The position numbers were made by a program, and so were the translations under genes. This document shows, piece after piece, positions 8,567 to 18,819 of a stretch of DNA of 64,000 nt. The notes under the pieces were generated by a model. That model was given only the letters and a program-made list of their open reading frames with translations. It did not search any database and was not told the DNA's origin. The stretch is from an uncultured Pelagibacteraceae bacterium (GTDB lineage: Bacteria; Pseudomonadota; Alphaproteobacteria; Pelagibacterales; Pelagibacteraceae): positions 42,443 to 106,442 of the forward strand of contig CACMDY010000004.1 of NCBI GenBank assembly GCA_902612605.1, written 5' to 3'. Numbering within the stretch: position 1 is the first letter of the stretch; every line of letters starts with the position of its first letter.

Positions 8567-9575
8567 TTTTTATTTAACAAAATTAAAGGATCCTAAAGTT
8601 AAAAAATTATATAAATTATTTTCAAACAATCTTACTTCTTTAGATGTTGCAAAAAAAAAGGTAATGGTTGGAGTATCGGGCGGCGCTGATAGCTTATCTA
8701 TTTTATTTTTTTCTCAGTGTTATGCGTTGAAACACAAGGTAAAATTGCATCCAATAATAATTGATCACAATTTAAGGAAAGAATCATCTATTGAAGCGAA
8801 AAATTTAAAGTTTAAACTTAAAAAAGGTTTCAGAATTAATTGCAAAATTCTAAAAAGAAAAAATACTAAAAATAATAAAAATATACAATCTTTCGCAAGA
8901 GACCTAAGATATGATTTGTTTTATAAAGAATGTATCAAGCATAATATAAAATATCTACTATTAGGTCATCACAAAAATGATTTGATAGAAAATTTTTTTA
9001 TAAGATTGCTAAGAGGTTCTGGTTTAAAAGGACTTGTTTCTTTTGACAAAAATGTAAGTGATTATAATGATATAAAGATTATCAGACCATTTTTGTCTAC
9101 TCCAAAAAAAGAACTAATCAATATTAATAAAAAAACATTTGGTTTTTTTATAAATGATCCTTCAAATAATAATGATAAATTTTTAAGGAGCAGAATTAGA
9201 AAACTTTTAAGAAATTTAGATAAAGAAGGTCTAAACTTTGATAAATTCTATTTAACTTTAAAAAATTTATCAAAAAGTAATCAAGTTATTGAATTTTTTG
9301 TTGAGAAAAATGTTGTTGAAAACTCAAAATATTTTCAAAAAGATAAAAAAATTATTTTAAACCAATCTTTTTTTAAAAATCCAGACGAAATTATTTTAAG
9401 AAGTTTCATGCAAGTAATTCAACATATCAGCAAGAAAAAAAACTATCCACGAGGCAAAAAAGTATTAGGCCTCTTAGATTCTTTAATGTTTTCAGACAAA
9501 AATGTAAAATTGACACTTTCTGGATGTATTATTGAAAAAATTAGAGATTCAGTGATTATTTACCCAGAAAATTGA
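8526..9575 (+). CDS. tilS: tRNA(Ile)-lysidine synthetase TilS
   Basis: Attaches lysine to C34 of tRNA-Ile(CAU), changing its codon reading from AUG to AUA; essential wherever that tRNA is used. The PP-loop ATP motif SGGADS is at about residues 51–56, followed by IIDHNLRKES, QSFARDLRYDLF and LLGHHKNDLIENFFIRLLRGSG, all characteristic of the N-type ATPase domain. The start is uncertain: the frame opens at 8493, but ATG 8526 (used here) and a TTG at 8541 lie closer to the conserved region, and all overlap cpoB. In the usual alphaproteobacterial order cpoB–tilS–ftsH it is exactly in place. Confidence 0.9.
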   Translation: MKRKSLSATKKTPNFYLTKLKDPKVKKLYKLFSNNLTSLDVAKKKVMVGVSGGADSLSILFFSQCYALKHKVKLHPIIIDHNLRKESSIEAKNLKFKLKKGFRINCKILKRKNTKNNKNIQSFARDLRYDLFYKECIKHNIKYLLLGHHKNDLIENFFIRLLRGSGLKGLVSFDKNVSDYNDIKIIRPFLSTPKKELININKKTFGFFINDPSNNNDKFLRSRIRKLLRNLDKEGLNFDKFYLTLKNLSKSNQVIEFFVEKNVVENSKYFQKDKKIILNQSFFKNPDEIILRSFMQVIQHISKKKNYPRGKKVLGLLDSLMFSDKNVKLTLSGCIIEKIRDSVIIYPEN

Positions 9576-9643
9576 TAATTTTTTTTGATAAATGATCAAA
9601 ATGACACTTGTTAATTTACTAATAATTCTTAATTTAATGCTTT

Positions 9644-11536
9644 ATGAATTTTAAAAACTTAGCTATGTGGGGAATAATCGTTATTTTGACGATAGGGCTA
9701 TATAACATGTTTAAAAACCCTCAGGGGTCCATTTCCCAAAAAAATAAAATTATTTTCTCAGAATTCTTAAGCGAAGTAGACAATGGAAGAGTTGTTAAAG
9801 TTGAAATACAAGGAAAAAATATAAAAGGTGTATTATCAAATGGAAATCAATTTACTACCTATGCGCCTGAAGACCCGAACTTAATTCAGAAGCTAAGTGA
9901 TAAAGGTGTTAGTATTTCTGCTAGTCCATTAGAGGAAAAAATGCCTTCACTTTTAGGAATACTTCTTTCATGGTTCCCAATGCTTTTATTAATCGCTGTT
10001 TGGATTTTTTTTATGAGACAAATGCAAGGTGGAAAAGGTGGTGCAATGGGCTTTGGAAGATCGAAAGCAAAAATGATGAACGAGGTAAAAGGTAAAGTTA
10101 CTTTTAACGATGTTGCTGGTGTTGAGGAGGCTAAAGAAGAAGTAGAGGAAGTTGTAGAATTTCTAAAAGATCCTAGGAAGTTCAGTAGATTAGGTGGAAA
10201 AATTCCAAGAGGCTGTTTATTAGTTGGTCCTCCTGGAACTGGTAAAACACTATTAGCTAGAGCAATTGCTGGAGAAGCAGGTGTTCCTTTTTTCACGATT
10301 TCTGGATCAGATTTTGTTGAAATGTTTGTTGGTGTTGGAGCTTCAAGAGTAAGAGACATGTTTGAACAAGGAAAAAAACATTCACCGTGTATTATATTTA
10401 TTGATGAAATTGATGCAGTTGGAAGAAGCAGAGGAGCAGGTCTCGGTGGTGGGAATGATGAAAGAGAGCAAACACTTAATCAGTTATTAGTTGAGATGGA
10501 TGGTTTTGATACTAATGAGGGTGTCATTATTATTGCTGCAACTAATAGACCAGATGTATTAGATCCAGCCCTTTTGAGACCCGGGAGATTTGACAGACAA
10601 GTTGTTGTTTCAAATCCAGATTTAATTGGTAGAGAAAAAATTTTAAAAGTACATGCGAAGAAAATATCAATGGCACCCGATGTTAACTTGAGAACAGTTG
10701 CTAGAGGAACACCCGGATTTTCTGGCGCTGATTTAGCGAACCTTGTTAACGAAGCTGCATTGCTAGCGGCAAGAAAAAATAAAAGGATTGTGACATATCA
10801 AGAATTTGAAGAAGCAAAAGATAAAGTGATGATGGGGTCTGAAAGAAGGTCAATGGTAATGTCTGAAGAAGAGAAAAAATTAACAGCTTACCACGAAGCG
10901 GGTCACGCTATAGTAACTATAAATGAAAAAGCTGCTTATCCTATACATAAAGCAACTATTATACCTAGAGGGAGAGCTTTAGGAATGGTAATGCAATTAC
11001 CAGAGAGAGATGAGGTTTCACAGACAAGAGAACAACTGCATGCACAAATGGCAATAGCCATGGGAGGCAGAGTTGCAGAGGAATTAATTTTTGGAGACGA
11101 TAAAGTAACTACAGGAGCTTCAAGTGATATAGAACAAGCAACAAAAAGAGCAAGAGCGATGGTTATGAGGGCTGGGTTAAGTAAAGAAATGGGTCCAGTA
11201 GCATATGGTGAAAATGAGGAAGAAGTATTTTTGGGCAGATCTGTTGCAAGACAGCAAAATATGTCTGAAGAGACTGCAAGAAAAGTTGATAGTGAAATTA
11301 GAAAATTTGTTGATATGGGTTATGAAAGGGCAAGAAAAGTCTTAACTGATAAAATCGATGACTTACATAAATTAGCAAAAGCTTTATTAACTTATGAAAC
11401 TTTGACCGGTGCAGAAATAGAGGATTTAATAAATAAGAACATATATCCAAAAAATAAAGAAGATCTTAAAGTTGAAGATGATGATCAAAGCTCAGCACTT
11501 GGTTCAATGGGCTTAAAACCAAAGATAGTGCACTAA
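9644..11536 (+). CDS. ftsH: FtsH, ATP-dependent membrane metalloprotease
   Basis: Hexameric AAA+ zinc protease of the inner membrane that degrades misfolded membrane proteins and regulators such as RpoH or LpxC in other bacteria. Two membrane helices (~8–22 and ~103–124) flank a periplasmic domain. The AAA+ domain has Walker A GPPGTGKT at 195–202, Walker [12 protein letters not shown], and the second region of homology [20 protein letters not shown]. The zinc site HEAGH is at 417–421. At 630 residues it is full length. It may interact with HflK/HflC, encoded near 41 kb, and with RpoH encoded near 18 kb. Confidence 0.98.
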   Translation: MNFKNLAMWGIIVILTIGLYNMFKNPQGSISQKNKIIFSEFLSEVDNGRVVKVEIQGKNIKGVLSNGNQFTTYAPEDPNLIQKLSDKGVSISASPLEEKMPSLLGILLSWFPMLLLIAVWIFFMRQMQGGKGGAMGFGRSKAKMMNEVKGKVTFNDVAGVEEAKEEVEEVVEFLKDPRKFSRLGGKIPRGCLLVGPPGTGKTLLARAIAGEAGVPFFTISGSDFVEMFVGVGASRVRDMFEQGKKHSPCIIFIDEIDAVGRSRGAGLGGGNDEREQTLNQLLVEMDGFDTNEGVIIIAATNRPDVLDPALLRPGRFDRQVVVSNPDLIGREKILKVHAKKISMAPDVNLRTVARGTPGFSGADLANLVNEAALLAARKNKRIVTYQEFEEAKDKVMMGSERRSMVMSEEEKKLTAYHEAGHAIVTINEKAAYPIHKATIIPRGRALGMVMQLPERDEVSQTREQLHAQMAIAMGGRVAEELIFGDDKVTTGASSDIEQATKRARAMVMRAGLSKEMGPVAYGENEEEVFLGRSVARQQNMSEETARKVDSEIRKFVDMGYERARKVLTDKIDDLHKLAKALLTYETLTGAEIEDLINKNIYPKNKEDLKVEDDDQSSALGSMGLKPKIVH

Positions 11537-11542
11537 GCACTA

Positions 11543-12592
11543 ATGAATAAATATTACACAAGAGCGTGTAATTTTTATTTTGGATCAGCATCAAAGATAA
11601 ACATTAAAAAAAATAAATCAATTCCTCTTCATGGCAATACTAAAATATCATTTGATAAAATAGAAATCATAGACAGAAAAAAAAATAGAATCATCAATTT
11701 CAAAGATATTAGCAATCTCTCAATAAAACTAAAAAAAAAAGTCAAAAGAGATTTAAAAAATATAAAAAAAAAGAAAATTTTTAAACAAATAAATTTATCT
11801 GATATCCCTATTTTGATGGGCATAGTTAATTTAACTCCAGATAGTTTTTCAGATGGTGGCAAATATAATAAAAAAAATTTAGCCTTAAAACATGTGAATA
11901 AATTATTATCAAATGGCGCAAAGATAATAGACGTTGGTGGAGAGTCTACAAGACCAGGTGCAAAAGATATTAATCCTAGAAAAGAATGGGATAGAATAAA
12001 ATTTATTCTAAAAATTTTAAAAAATAAAAAAACCTTTGTTTCATTAGATACTAGAAAAAGTTTTGTGATGAAGAATGCTTCCAAAATAAAAGTAGATCTT
12101 ATTAATGATGTATCTGGACTAAATTATGATCCTGAGACTATAAACTATTTAAAAAAAACCAAAATACCTTTTGTCATTCATCATATGAAAGGAACACCAA
12201 AGAGTATGCAATTAAATCCAACATATAATAATGTATTACTTGATATTTATGACTTCTTTGAAAATAAATTAAAATACTTAAGAAACAAAGGTATTAAGCA
12301 TAATAATATTATATTAGATCCAGGTATTGGGTTTGGAAAAAATTTGAAACATAATATTACTCTTTTAAAGAATATTTCTATTTTTCATTCATTAGGCCTT
12401 CCTGTAATGTTGGGCTTATCTAGAAAAAGATTTATTAAGGATATTTCAAGAGAAAATGATACTAGAGAAAGGATTGGTGGAACCGTATCTTCATGCATTC
12501 AGGCATATCTTCAAGGAGTCCAAATTCTAAGGGTTCATGATATTAAAGAGATTAATCAAGCATTTAAAGTATTTAAAAAATTACAAAATTAA
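11543..12592 (+). CDS. folP: dihydropteroate synthase FolP
   Basis: Condenses p-aminobenzoate with hydroxymethyl-dihydropterin diphosphate in folate synthesis. The catalytic TIM barrel starts around residue 90 with LMGIVNLTPDSFSDGG and continues with IIDVGGESTRPGA, LINDVSGLNYD, VIHHMKGTPKSMQ, IILDPGIGFGK and LGLSRKRFI, the complete DHPS motif set. An N-terminal extension of about 85 residues, very Lys/Ile-rich, resembles extensions seen in other alphaproteobacterial FolP proteins. It lies between ftsH and glmM with gaps of 6 and 2 bases. The order ftsH–folP–glmM is widely conserved. Confidence 0.96.
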   Translation: MNKYYTRACNFYFGSASKINIKKNKSIPLHGNTKISFDKIEIIDRKKNRIINFKDISNLSIKLKKKVKRDLKNIKKKKIFKQINLSDIPILMGIVNLTPDSFSDGGKYNKKNLALKHVNKLLSNGAKIIDVGGESTRPGAKDINPRKEWDRIKFILKILKNKKTFVSLDTRKSFVMKNASKIKVDLINDVSGLNYDPETINYLKKTKIPFVIHHMKGTPKSMQLNPTYNNVLLDIYDFFENKLKYLRNKGIKHNNIILDPGIGFGKNLKHNITLLKNISIFHSLGLPVMLGLSRKRFIKDISRENDTRERIGGTVSSCIQAYLQGVQILRVHDIKEINQAFKVFKKLQN

Positions 12593-12594
12593 AA

Positions 12595-13926
12595 ATGATT
12601 AAAAAATATTTTGGAACAGATGGAATTAGAGGAAAAGTTAATGGGTCTAAAATAAATGGAGAAATGTTTTTCAAATTTGGCTTAGCAGCCGGAACATACT
12701 TTAAAAATTTAAAAAAGAGTAAACAAACAGCAATTATTGCAAAAGATACCAGATTATCAGGATATACGCTTGAACCAGCTTTAGTATCTGGATTGGCATC
12801 AGCAGGAATGCATATTTATACTTTGGGACCTCTACCAACAAATGGTTTAGCGATGCTTACAAAAAAAATGAGAGCTAATATGGGTATAATGATTACTGCA
12901 TCTCATAATCCATATCAAGACAATGGATTAAAGTTATTTGGACCTGATGGACTTAAATTATCTGATAGAATTGAGAAGAAAATTGAAAAGCTAATTGACT
13001 CAAAGATTACTAAAAATCTATCAAAACCAATCGAATTGGGGAGAGTTAAAAGATTAGAGGATGCTAACGATAGTTATATTAAAATATTAAAACAAAATTT
13101 CCCATCCTCATTTAGTTTAAAAGGTATCAAAATTGCTTTAGATTGTGCTAACGGAGCTGGGTACAAAGCTGGTCCAGCTTTATTTAAATCATTAGGTGCT
13201 AAAGTATATGACACTGGCACAACTCCTAATGGTTTAAATATAAATCTTAAATCCGGATCTACTTACCCAAGTAAAATTTGTCAAATGACAAAAAAAAATA
13301 AAGCTCATATAGGTATTTCATTGGATGGAGATGCTGACAGAATAATTATCTGTGATGAAAAAGGTAAAATTATTGATGGAGATAAAATTCTTGCAATGTT
13401 AGGCGAGAGATGGAAAAGAAAAAAGATTTTAAAGGGAGGTGTTATCGGTACATTAATGTCAAATTATGGCTTAGAAAATTTTTTTAAAAACAAAGGAATT
13501 AAATTTTTAAGATCAGATGTTGGAGATAGATATGTAAAAGAAAAAATGAAAAAAAATAAATTTAATTTAGGAGGGGAACAATCTGGTCACATAATTCTTG
13601 GAAAGTTTGCCACAACAGGAGATGGATTATTAGTTGCATTAGAAATTCTTTTCTCTTTAAGAAAAACAAAAAAAGCAAGTGAGCTTTTTAACAAATTTAA
13701 TCCCACCCCTCAAATTTTAGAGAATGTTGAAGTTAAGGATAAATCAATTATTAATACTCCAAAATGCAAAAAAGCAATTAACAAAGCAAATAAAATAATT
13801 AAAAACAGAGGTAGAATTTTAGTTAGAAAATCTGGTACTGAACCAAAAATAAGAATTATGAGCGAGTCAGAGGATTCAAATTTAAATAAATTGTGTGTTA
13901 ATATAATTAAAAAATCTATTCAGTAA
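12595..13926 (+). CDS. glmM: phosphoglucosamine mutase GlmM
   Basis: Interconverts glucosamine-6-phosphate and glucosamine-1-phosphate for UDP-GlcNAc, feeding peptidoglycan and lipid A. The phosphoserine loop TASHNPYQDNG places the catalytic Ser at 103. The metal-binding loop DGDADR and the substrate loop GGEQSGH are both present, and the phosphate-binding RKSGTEPKIRIM lies near the C-terminus. The N-terminus KKYFGTDGIRGKVN is typical. Its length of 443 residues is normal. The next gene starts one base after the stop. Confidence 0.97.
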   Translation: MIKKYFGTDGIRGKVNGSKINGEMFFKFGLAAGTYFKNLKKSKQTAIIAKDTRLSGYTLEPALVSGLASAGMHIYTLGPLPTNGLAMLTKKMRANMGIMITASHNPYQDNGLKLFGPDGLKLSDRIEKKIEKLIDSKITKNLSKPIELGRVKRLEDANDSYIKILKQNFPSSFSLKGIKIALDCANGAGYKAGPALFKSLGAKVYDTGTTPNGLNINLKSGSTYPSKICQMTKKNKAHIGISLDGDADRIIICDEKGKIIDGDKILAMLGERWKRKKILKGGVIGTLMSNYGLENFFKNKGIKFLRSDVGDRYVKEKMKKNKFNLGGEQSGHIILGKFATTGDGLLVALEILFSLRKTKKASELFNKFNPTPQILENVEVKDKSIINTPKCKKAINKANKIIKNRGRILVRKSGTEPKIRIMSESEDSNLNKLCVNIIKKSIQ

Positions 13927-13927
13927 A

Positions 13928-14740
13928 TTGAAAATCAAATCTAAAATATTAATTATTGCAGGATCAGACTCCTCCGGAGGAGCGGGCATCCAAGCAGATA
14001 TTAAATCAGTTACTTCTCTTGGCTCTTTTGCTATGACAGCAATTACCGCTGTTACTGCACAGAATACTACGGGTCTTAAGTCTATAATACCAATGCCAAT
14101 TAAGGAAATTTCCAATCAAATCGAATTTACCTCAAAAGATATTAAGCCAGACTCAGTAAAAATAGGAATGCTGCATTCTACTAAAGTTATAAACTCAGTT
14201 TTAAAATCAATAAAAAAATCAAATTTAAAAAAAATAATATTAGATCCTGTTATGGTAGCTAAAGGTGGAACCAAGCTTATTGATAATAAAGCTATTTTAG
14301 TTTTGAAAAAAAAACTAATAAAAAAAGTTGATTTAATAACACCAAATATTCCTGAAGCGGAAATACTAACTAAAATCAAAATTAATTCTGAGCTGGACAT
14401 GAAAAATGCTGCTAAAATATTATTAGATTTAGGTGCTAAGAATGTTTTAATTAAAGGTGGTCATTTAAGTTCTAAAACCTTGAAAGATATTTTTGTAAAT
14501 AAAAAAGAGACTGCAATATTTACAAATAAAAAAATTAAAACAAAAAATACACATGGAACTGGATGTACATTATCAACTGCAATTGCAACATATTATGGAT
14601 GTGGAAAAACTCTAAAGAAATCTTGTGAGTTAGGTATTAGATATGTAAACAATGCCATTAGGACAAGACCGAACTTTGGAAAAGGAAATGGACCAATTAA
14701 CCATTTAAATAGTTTTATAATAGAAAAGAAATTTAGATGA
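13928..14740 (+). CDS. thiD: hydroxymethylpyrimidine (phosphate) kinase ThiD
   Basis: Phosphorylates HMP and HMP-P to give the pyrimidine half of thiamine. The motifs [54 protein letters not shown] and the catalytic [15 protein letters not shown] are all present. The start is TTG at 13928, one base after the glmM stop; no in-frame ATG precedes the conserved sequence. The end overlaps purA by 4 bases (ATGA). SAR11 cells studied experimentally cannot make HMP but take it up, which makes ThiD a salvage enzyme; whether thiC is absent here cannot be judged from this window. Confidence 0.93.
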   Translation: MKIKSKILIIAGSDSSGGAGIQADIKSVTSLGSFAMTAITAVTAQNTTGLKSIIPMPIKEISNQIEFTSKDIKPDSVKIGMLHSTKVINSVLKSIKKSNLKKIILDPVMVAKGGTKLIDNKAILVLKKKLIKKVDLITPNIPEAEILTKIKINSELDMKNAAKILLDLGAKNVLIKGGHLSSKTLKDIFVNKKETAIFTNKKIKTKNTHGTGCTLSTAIATYYGCGKTLKKSCELGIRYVNNAIRTRPNFGKGNGPINHLNSFIIEKKFR

Positions 14741-16026
14741 ATAATGTAGTTGTCGTTGGATCGCAGTGGGGAGATGAAGGAAAAGGGAAAATAGTTGATT
14801 GGTTATCCAGTGAAGCAGATGTTGTCGTAAGATTCCAAGGGGGACATAATGCTGGCCATACCTTGGTCATAGATGGTGTTACTTATAAATTAAGATTATT
14901 GCCATCTGGAATTGTAAGAAAAAATAAAATTTCAATTATTGGAAATGGAGTTGTTGTAGATCCTTGGGCGCTTTTAGATGAAATTGAAGAAGCTAAATCT
15001 AAAGGTGTGGAAATTAATGAAAATAATCTCATATTATCAGAGGCTGCTACATTAATTTTACCATTTCATAGAGAGATGGATGAAATAAGAGAAGACTCCG
15101 CAGGTAAATCGAAAATTGGAACTACTAGAAGAGGTATTGGTCCAGCGTACGAAGATAAAGTAGGGAGAAGATCTATAAGAGTAATGGATCTTGCATCAAA
15201 ACAAAATCTTGAAAATCGATTATCATTAGTACTTGAACACCATAATGCTATCCGAAAAGGATTGGGTAAGCCAATATATGAAAAAGATAAACTTGTTGAG
15301 GACTTATTAAAAATAGCCCCAAATATTTTAAAATATTCAGAACCTGTTTGGAGAAAGATAGATCAATTTAAATCAGAAAATAAAAAAATTTTATTTGAGG
15401 GAGCTCAAGGAATATTACTTGATGTTGATCATGGAACATATCCATATGTAACATCATCCAATACAGTAGCAGCTTCAGCAGCAACAGGATCTGGATGCGG
15501 TCCAAACTCAATAAATTATGTATTAGGAATTACAAAGGCATACACAACAAGGGTAGGTGAAGGACCTTTTCCAACAGAACTAACAGATGATGTTGGTAAT
15601 CATTTAGGTGAAAAGGGACATGAATTTGGAACTGTAACTAGTAGAAAAAGAAGATGTGGATGGTTTGATGGAGTTTTAGTAAGACAAACTATAAAGATTT
15701 CAGGTATTGATGGAATAGCATTAACTAAATTAGATGTATTAGATGAACTTGATGAAATAAATCTTTGTGTGGCTTATAAGCTAAATGAAAAAGAAATAGA
15801 TTATTTTCCTGCTGCCGTGGAAGATCAGTTAAACGTCAAACCAGTTTACAAAACGTTCAAAGGTTGGAAATCTAAAACTCAAGGAATTAAAAATTTTGAA
15901 GATTTACCTAATAATGCAAAGATATATTTAAAAGCTATTGAAGAGTTTATTGAGACAAAAATATCCAGTATTTCAACAAGCCCTGAGAGGGAAGATACCA
16001 TTCTTTTAATAGATCCATTTAATTAA
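14737..16026 (+). CDS. purA: adenylosuccinate synthetase PurA
   Basis: GTP-dependent first committed step from IMP to AMP. The N-terminal P-loop [16 protein letters not shown] contains the catalytic Asp and is followed by the invariant [10 protein letters not shown]. Further motifs are [40 protein letters not shown] and GEGPFPTEL, with the C-terminal [17 protein letters not shown]. The 429 residues are full length. The ATG overlaps the thiD stop by 4 bases, indicating translational coupling. It is the last gene of a long plus-strand run before the autotransporter-like gene. Confidence 0.98.
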   Translation: MNNVVVVGSQWGDEGKGKIVDWLSSEADVVVRFQGGHNAGHTLVIDGVTYKLRLLPSGIVRKNKISIIGNGVVVDPWALLDEIEEAKSKGVEINENNLILSEAATLILPFHREMDEIREDSAGKSKIGTTRRGIGPAYEDKVGRRSIRVMDLASKQNLENRLSLVLEHHNAIRKGLGKPIYEKDKLVEDLLKIAPNILKYSEPVWRKIDQFKSENKKILFEGAQGILLDVDHGTYPYVTSSNTVAASAATGSGCGPNSINYVLGITKAYTTRVGEGPFPTELTDDVGNHLGEKGHEFGTVTSRKRRCGWFDGVLVRQTIKISGIDGIALTKLDVLDELDEINLCVAYKLNEKEIDYFPAAVEDQLNVKPVYKTFKGWKSKTQGIKNFEDLPNNAKIYLKAIEEFIETKISSISTSPEREDTILLIDPFN

Positions 16027-16074
16027 TATTAAAATTAATTTAATTAATAATAAAATTCAGCATATATTACCAAT

Positions 16075-17880
16075 ATGAACAATAAATATATTCACATATT
16101 TATTTTTTTTTTTGTTATTTTAATCAATCCTAAGCATGTATATGCTGTTGATTTATCATCAACTACTCCTGCAGATAATGCAACACAGATTGCAGTGAAT
16201 ACTGGAATAGATCTCGTGTGGCTAGCATCAGGGTCTGTATCAGCAAATAACGGAAATGTAATTTTAAAAAAAACATCAGATGACAGTACTGTTGAAACTT
16301 TTTCAACTAATGGAATGTTTTTAGCTATGAGTTTATCCGCTCCAGCAACAGTTACAGCTACATTTGCTTTATCATCAAATTTAGATGAGGATACTGAATA
16401 TTATATCCTAGTAGATAGTGCAGCATTTAATAATTTTGATGGTATTTCAAGTAAAACAGAATTAAATTTTAAAACAGTTGATAATAATAATCCTACTTTA
16501 ACATCTTCTTCACCATCTGATGATGCATCTAATGTTAGTGTATCATCAAATATAGTTCTTACATTTAATGAAGTTGTAGATGCCGAAAGTGGAAATATTG
16601 ATATCATAAATACATCAACAGGCGAAGCGATAGAGATTGATGTGACAGGATCTTTATTATCTGGAAGTGGAACAACTGAAATTACTATTAATCCATCATC
16701 TGACTTAGAAAATGACACTTCCTATCATGTAAAAATAGATTCAACTGCATTTGATGATACCGTTGGAAACTCTTATGCTGGTATTTCAAACACAGCAACT
16801 TTAAATTTTACTACTGCAAAAGGTCAAATTTTTAACGATACTGTAAAAACTTTAATAAAAAATCAAACAACAGCTTCAATTCAATCAATGACTCAGTCAT
16901 TAAATAGAGTAAATAGCCGCTTAAATTTTATAAGACCAATTCAAAATAGTAACACTTCAAGAAATAAAATAGCATTAAATTTTAATGACCCATACGCAAA
17001 CAAAATAGTTGATGCTCTAACAACTAACTTAATAAAATATGAAAAAAAGGAGAGAAAATTTGCTTTTTGGAGTGAAGGCAATCTTTCTTTTGGTAGAATA
17101 AACAACAAAGGTAAAGAGTTGGGTCAGGAACTTAAAACCAAGGGTTTTACTGTAGGATTTGATAAAAAAATTACAGATCTAAAAACTATAGGTTTAGCAT
17201 TAAATCAATCTGAGCAAGAAACTCAAATTGGAAGTAATGATGCACATATGGATGCAATAGCAAAATCTTTATTAATCTATGGAAGCAACCAATTTTTTGA
17301 AAATCGATATTTCGAGGCCGCCATTGGATTTGGAGAAACAGAAATCGATATCAATAGAAAAGTATCTGGAGGAAATAATAAAGGCCTTAGAGATGGAAAA
17401 CAATTATTTGGAAGCTTTACTTACTTATACGAACCATTAGAACAAAAAGAAAATAAAAACTTAAATTACTATTCTAGGATAGACTTAGGTTATACGATAT
17501 TAGACGATTATATTGAAAGCGGTGATGGTGATTCAATTAATTACAATGATCAAAATATAAAAAGTTCGTCATTATCTTTTGGATTTAATTTTTCAAATAT
17601 ATTAGAGATAGATCAAGGATTTATTACTCCTTTATTACAGTTTGAAATTGGTAAAAATAAAACAATAAATTCATTATCAGAAGCTTATTATGTAAATGAT
17701 TCTTCAACTATTTATGCTAATGCAATATCTGATCAAAATACATCACATGCAAAACTAACCCTTGGAATAGGGGCTACAATGGAAGATGGTTTAAATATAA
17801 GTTTCATGGTCGATCATTATAGAAATGATAACGAAGCATTTAATACCAGTTTAACTGCAAATATTAGAAAAGAATTTTAA
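16075..17880 (+). CDS. autotransporter-like outer-membrane protein with Ig-like repeats
   Basis: Predicted surface protein of 601 residues. A signal peptide (1–~25, with a hydrophobic Ile/Phe core ending HVYAVD) is followed by two SbsA/Big_5-type Ig-like domains (~27–145 and ~147–255). Each starts with a 'PxDxAxxVxVxxxI.L.F' pattern (STTPADNATQIAVNTGIDL; SSPSDDASNVSVSSNIVL). A linker (~258–320) leads into an autotransporter-type beta domain (~330–601) with alternating hydrophobic strands, containing FAFWSEGNLSFGRI and ending in the aromatic NIRKEF, as expected for BAM-dependent insertion. It stands alone, 48 bases after purA and convergent with rpoH. Adhesion is a guess; no ligand is known. 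Confidence 0.75.
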   Translation: MNNKYIHIFIFFFVILINPKHVYAVDLSSTTPADNATQIAVNTGIDLVWLASGSVSANNGNVILKKTSDDSTVETFSTNGMFLAMSLSAPATVTATFALSSNLDEDTEYYILVDSAAFNNFDGISSKTELNFKTVDNNNPTLTSSSPSDDASNVSVSSNIVLTFNEVVDAESGNIDIINTSTGEAIEIDVTGSLLSGSGTTEITINPSSDLENDTSYHVKIDSTAFDDTVGNSYAGISNTATLNFTTAKGQIFNDTVKTLIKNQTTASIQSMTQSLNRVNSRLNFIRPIQNSNTSRNKIALNFNDPYANKIVDALTTNLIKYEKKERKFAFWSEGNLSFGRINNKGKELGQELKTKGFTVGFDKKITDLKTIGLALNQSEQETQIGSNDAHMDAIAKSLLIYGSNQFFENRYFEAAIGFGETEIDINRKVSGGNNKGLRDGKQLFGSFTYLYEPLEQKENKNLNYYSRIDLGYTILDDYIESGDGDSINYNDQNIKSSSLSFGFNFSNILEIDQGFITPLLQFEIGKNKTINSLSEAYYVNDSSTIYANAISDQNTSHAKLTLGIGATMEDGLNISFMVDHYRNDNEAFNTSLTANIRKEF

Positions 17881-17885
17881 TAAGC

Positions 17886-18776
17886 TTAATTAGCTGGTAA
17901 TAGATTTTTTGATTTAGCAGAGTTAAGCATATGTTTTTGAAGTTTTTCAAAAGCTTTATTTTCAATTTGTCTTATTCTTTCTCTACTTATTTTGAATTTC
18001 TTACTTAAATCTTCCAAAGTTATTGGATCATCTGTCAATCTTCTAGAGTAAAGAATTTCTTTTTCTCTCTCATTTAAAATCTTAATAGAGTCTTGCAAAA
18101 GGTCTTTTCGTTGCTCCATTTCCTCATTTTGTGCAAATTTAAGTTCTTGATCCATATCATTGTCTACAACCCAATCTTGCCATTCATCACCATCTTCTCC
18201 AATAGGTGCATTTAAAGATTGCTCTTTTCCTGAGAGTCTTCTATTCATGGATACTACTTCTTTTTCGCTAACATCTAATCTGTTTGCTATATCCTTTACA
18301 TGTTCATCACGTAAGTCACCCTCAGTTCTAGGTGCAATTTGATTTTTTAACTTCTTCAAGTTAAAAAAAAGTTTTTTCTGAGCTGTTGTAGTTCCAATTT
18401 TTACTAAGCTCCATGATCTTAGAATATATTCTTGAATAGAAGCTTTAATCCACCACATTGCATAAGTTGCAAGTCTGAAACCTTTTTCTGGTTCAAATTT
18501 TTTAACAGCTTGCATCAAACCTACGTTACCTTCTGAAATCATTTCATTAAGAGGCAAACCATAGCCTTTGTAACCCATCGCTATTTTAGCAACTAGTCTT
18601 AAATGACTTGTAACAAGTTTTTCAGCTGATTTAACATTTCCTGTAGTTTGCCAATTTTTAGCAAGCATGTATTCTTCTTCTGCATCTAGCATAGGAAATT
18701 TTTTAATTTGGGCCAGATATGCTGTTAAACCACCTTCATTTGAAAGAGTAGGCAAATTGTATGTATTATTGCTCAT
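17886..18776 (-). CDS. rpoH: RNA polymerase sigma-32 factor RpoH
   Basis: Heat-shock sigma factor directing RNA polymerase to chaperone and protease promoters. Region 2 is clear (SEGNVGLMQAVKKFEPEKGF, then RLATYAMWWIKASIQEYI), and the RpoH box QKKLFFNLKKLK near residues 132–143 separates it from RpoD. Region 4 ends with the helix-turn-helix LEDLSKKFKISRERIRQIE. The 296 residues are normal. It is convergent with the autotransporter-like gene, with only 5 bases between stops. Studied SAR11 genomes carry only RpoD and RpoH, so this would be the sole alternative sigma factor if the assignment to that clade holds. Confidence 0.97.
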   Translation of the reverse strand: MSNNTYNLPTLSNEGGLTAYLAQIKKFPMLDAEEEYMLAKNWQTTGNVKSAEKLVTSHLRLVAKIAMGYKGYGLPLNEMISEGNVGLMQAVKKFEPEKGFRLATYAMWWIKASIQEYILRSWSLVKIGTTTAQKKLFFNLKKLKNQIAPRTEGDLRDEHVKDIANRLDVSEKEVVSMNRRLSGKEQSLNAPIGEDGDEWQDWVVDNDMDQELKFAQNEEMEQRKDLLQDSIKILNEREKEILYSRRLTDDPITLEDLSKKFKISRERIRQIENKAFEKLQKHMLNSAKSKNLLPAN

Positions 18777-18819
18777 CGGAAGTATTTATGTAATAGAGAA
18801 ATATTTTTTTACAATCGTT

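Noticed and set aside
9576..9643. Sigma-32 promoter for ftsH
   Set aside because: The gap has TTGTTA and TAATTT-like boxes but no CCCCAT-type -10 element expected of a heat-shock promoter; too weak to list.
9886..10359. 157-residue minus-strand open frame inside ftsH
   Set aside because: It lies antisense to the strongly conserved AAA+ region of FtsH; the protein is a Pro/Ser-rich shadow with no motif of its own.
11629..12084. 151-residue minus-strand open frame inside folP
   Set aside because: Phe/Leu-rich because it reads the complement of poly-Lys/Ile codons; mimics membrane helices but is a shadow.
13927..13930. Thiamine (TPP) riboswitch before thiD
   Set aside because: thiD begins one base after glmM, leaving no leader; no THI-box-like sequence seen nearby.
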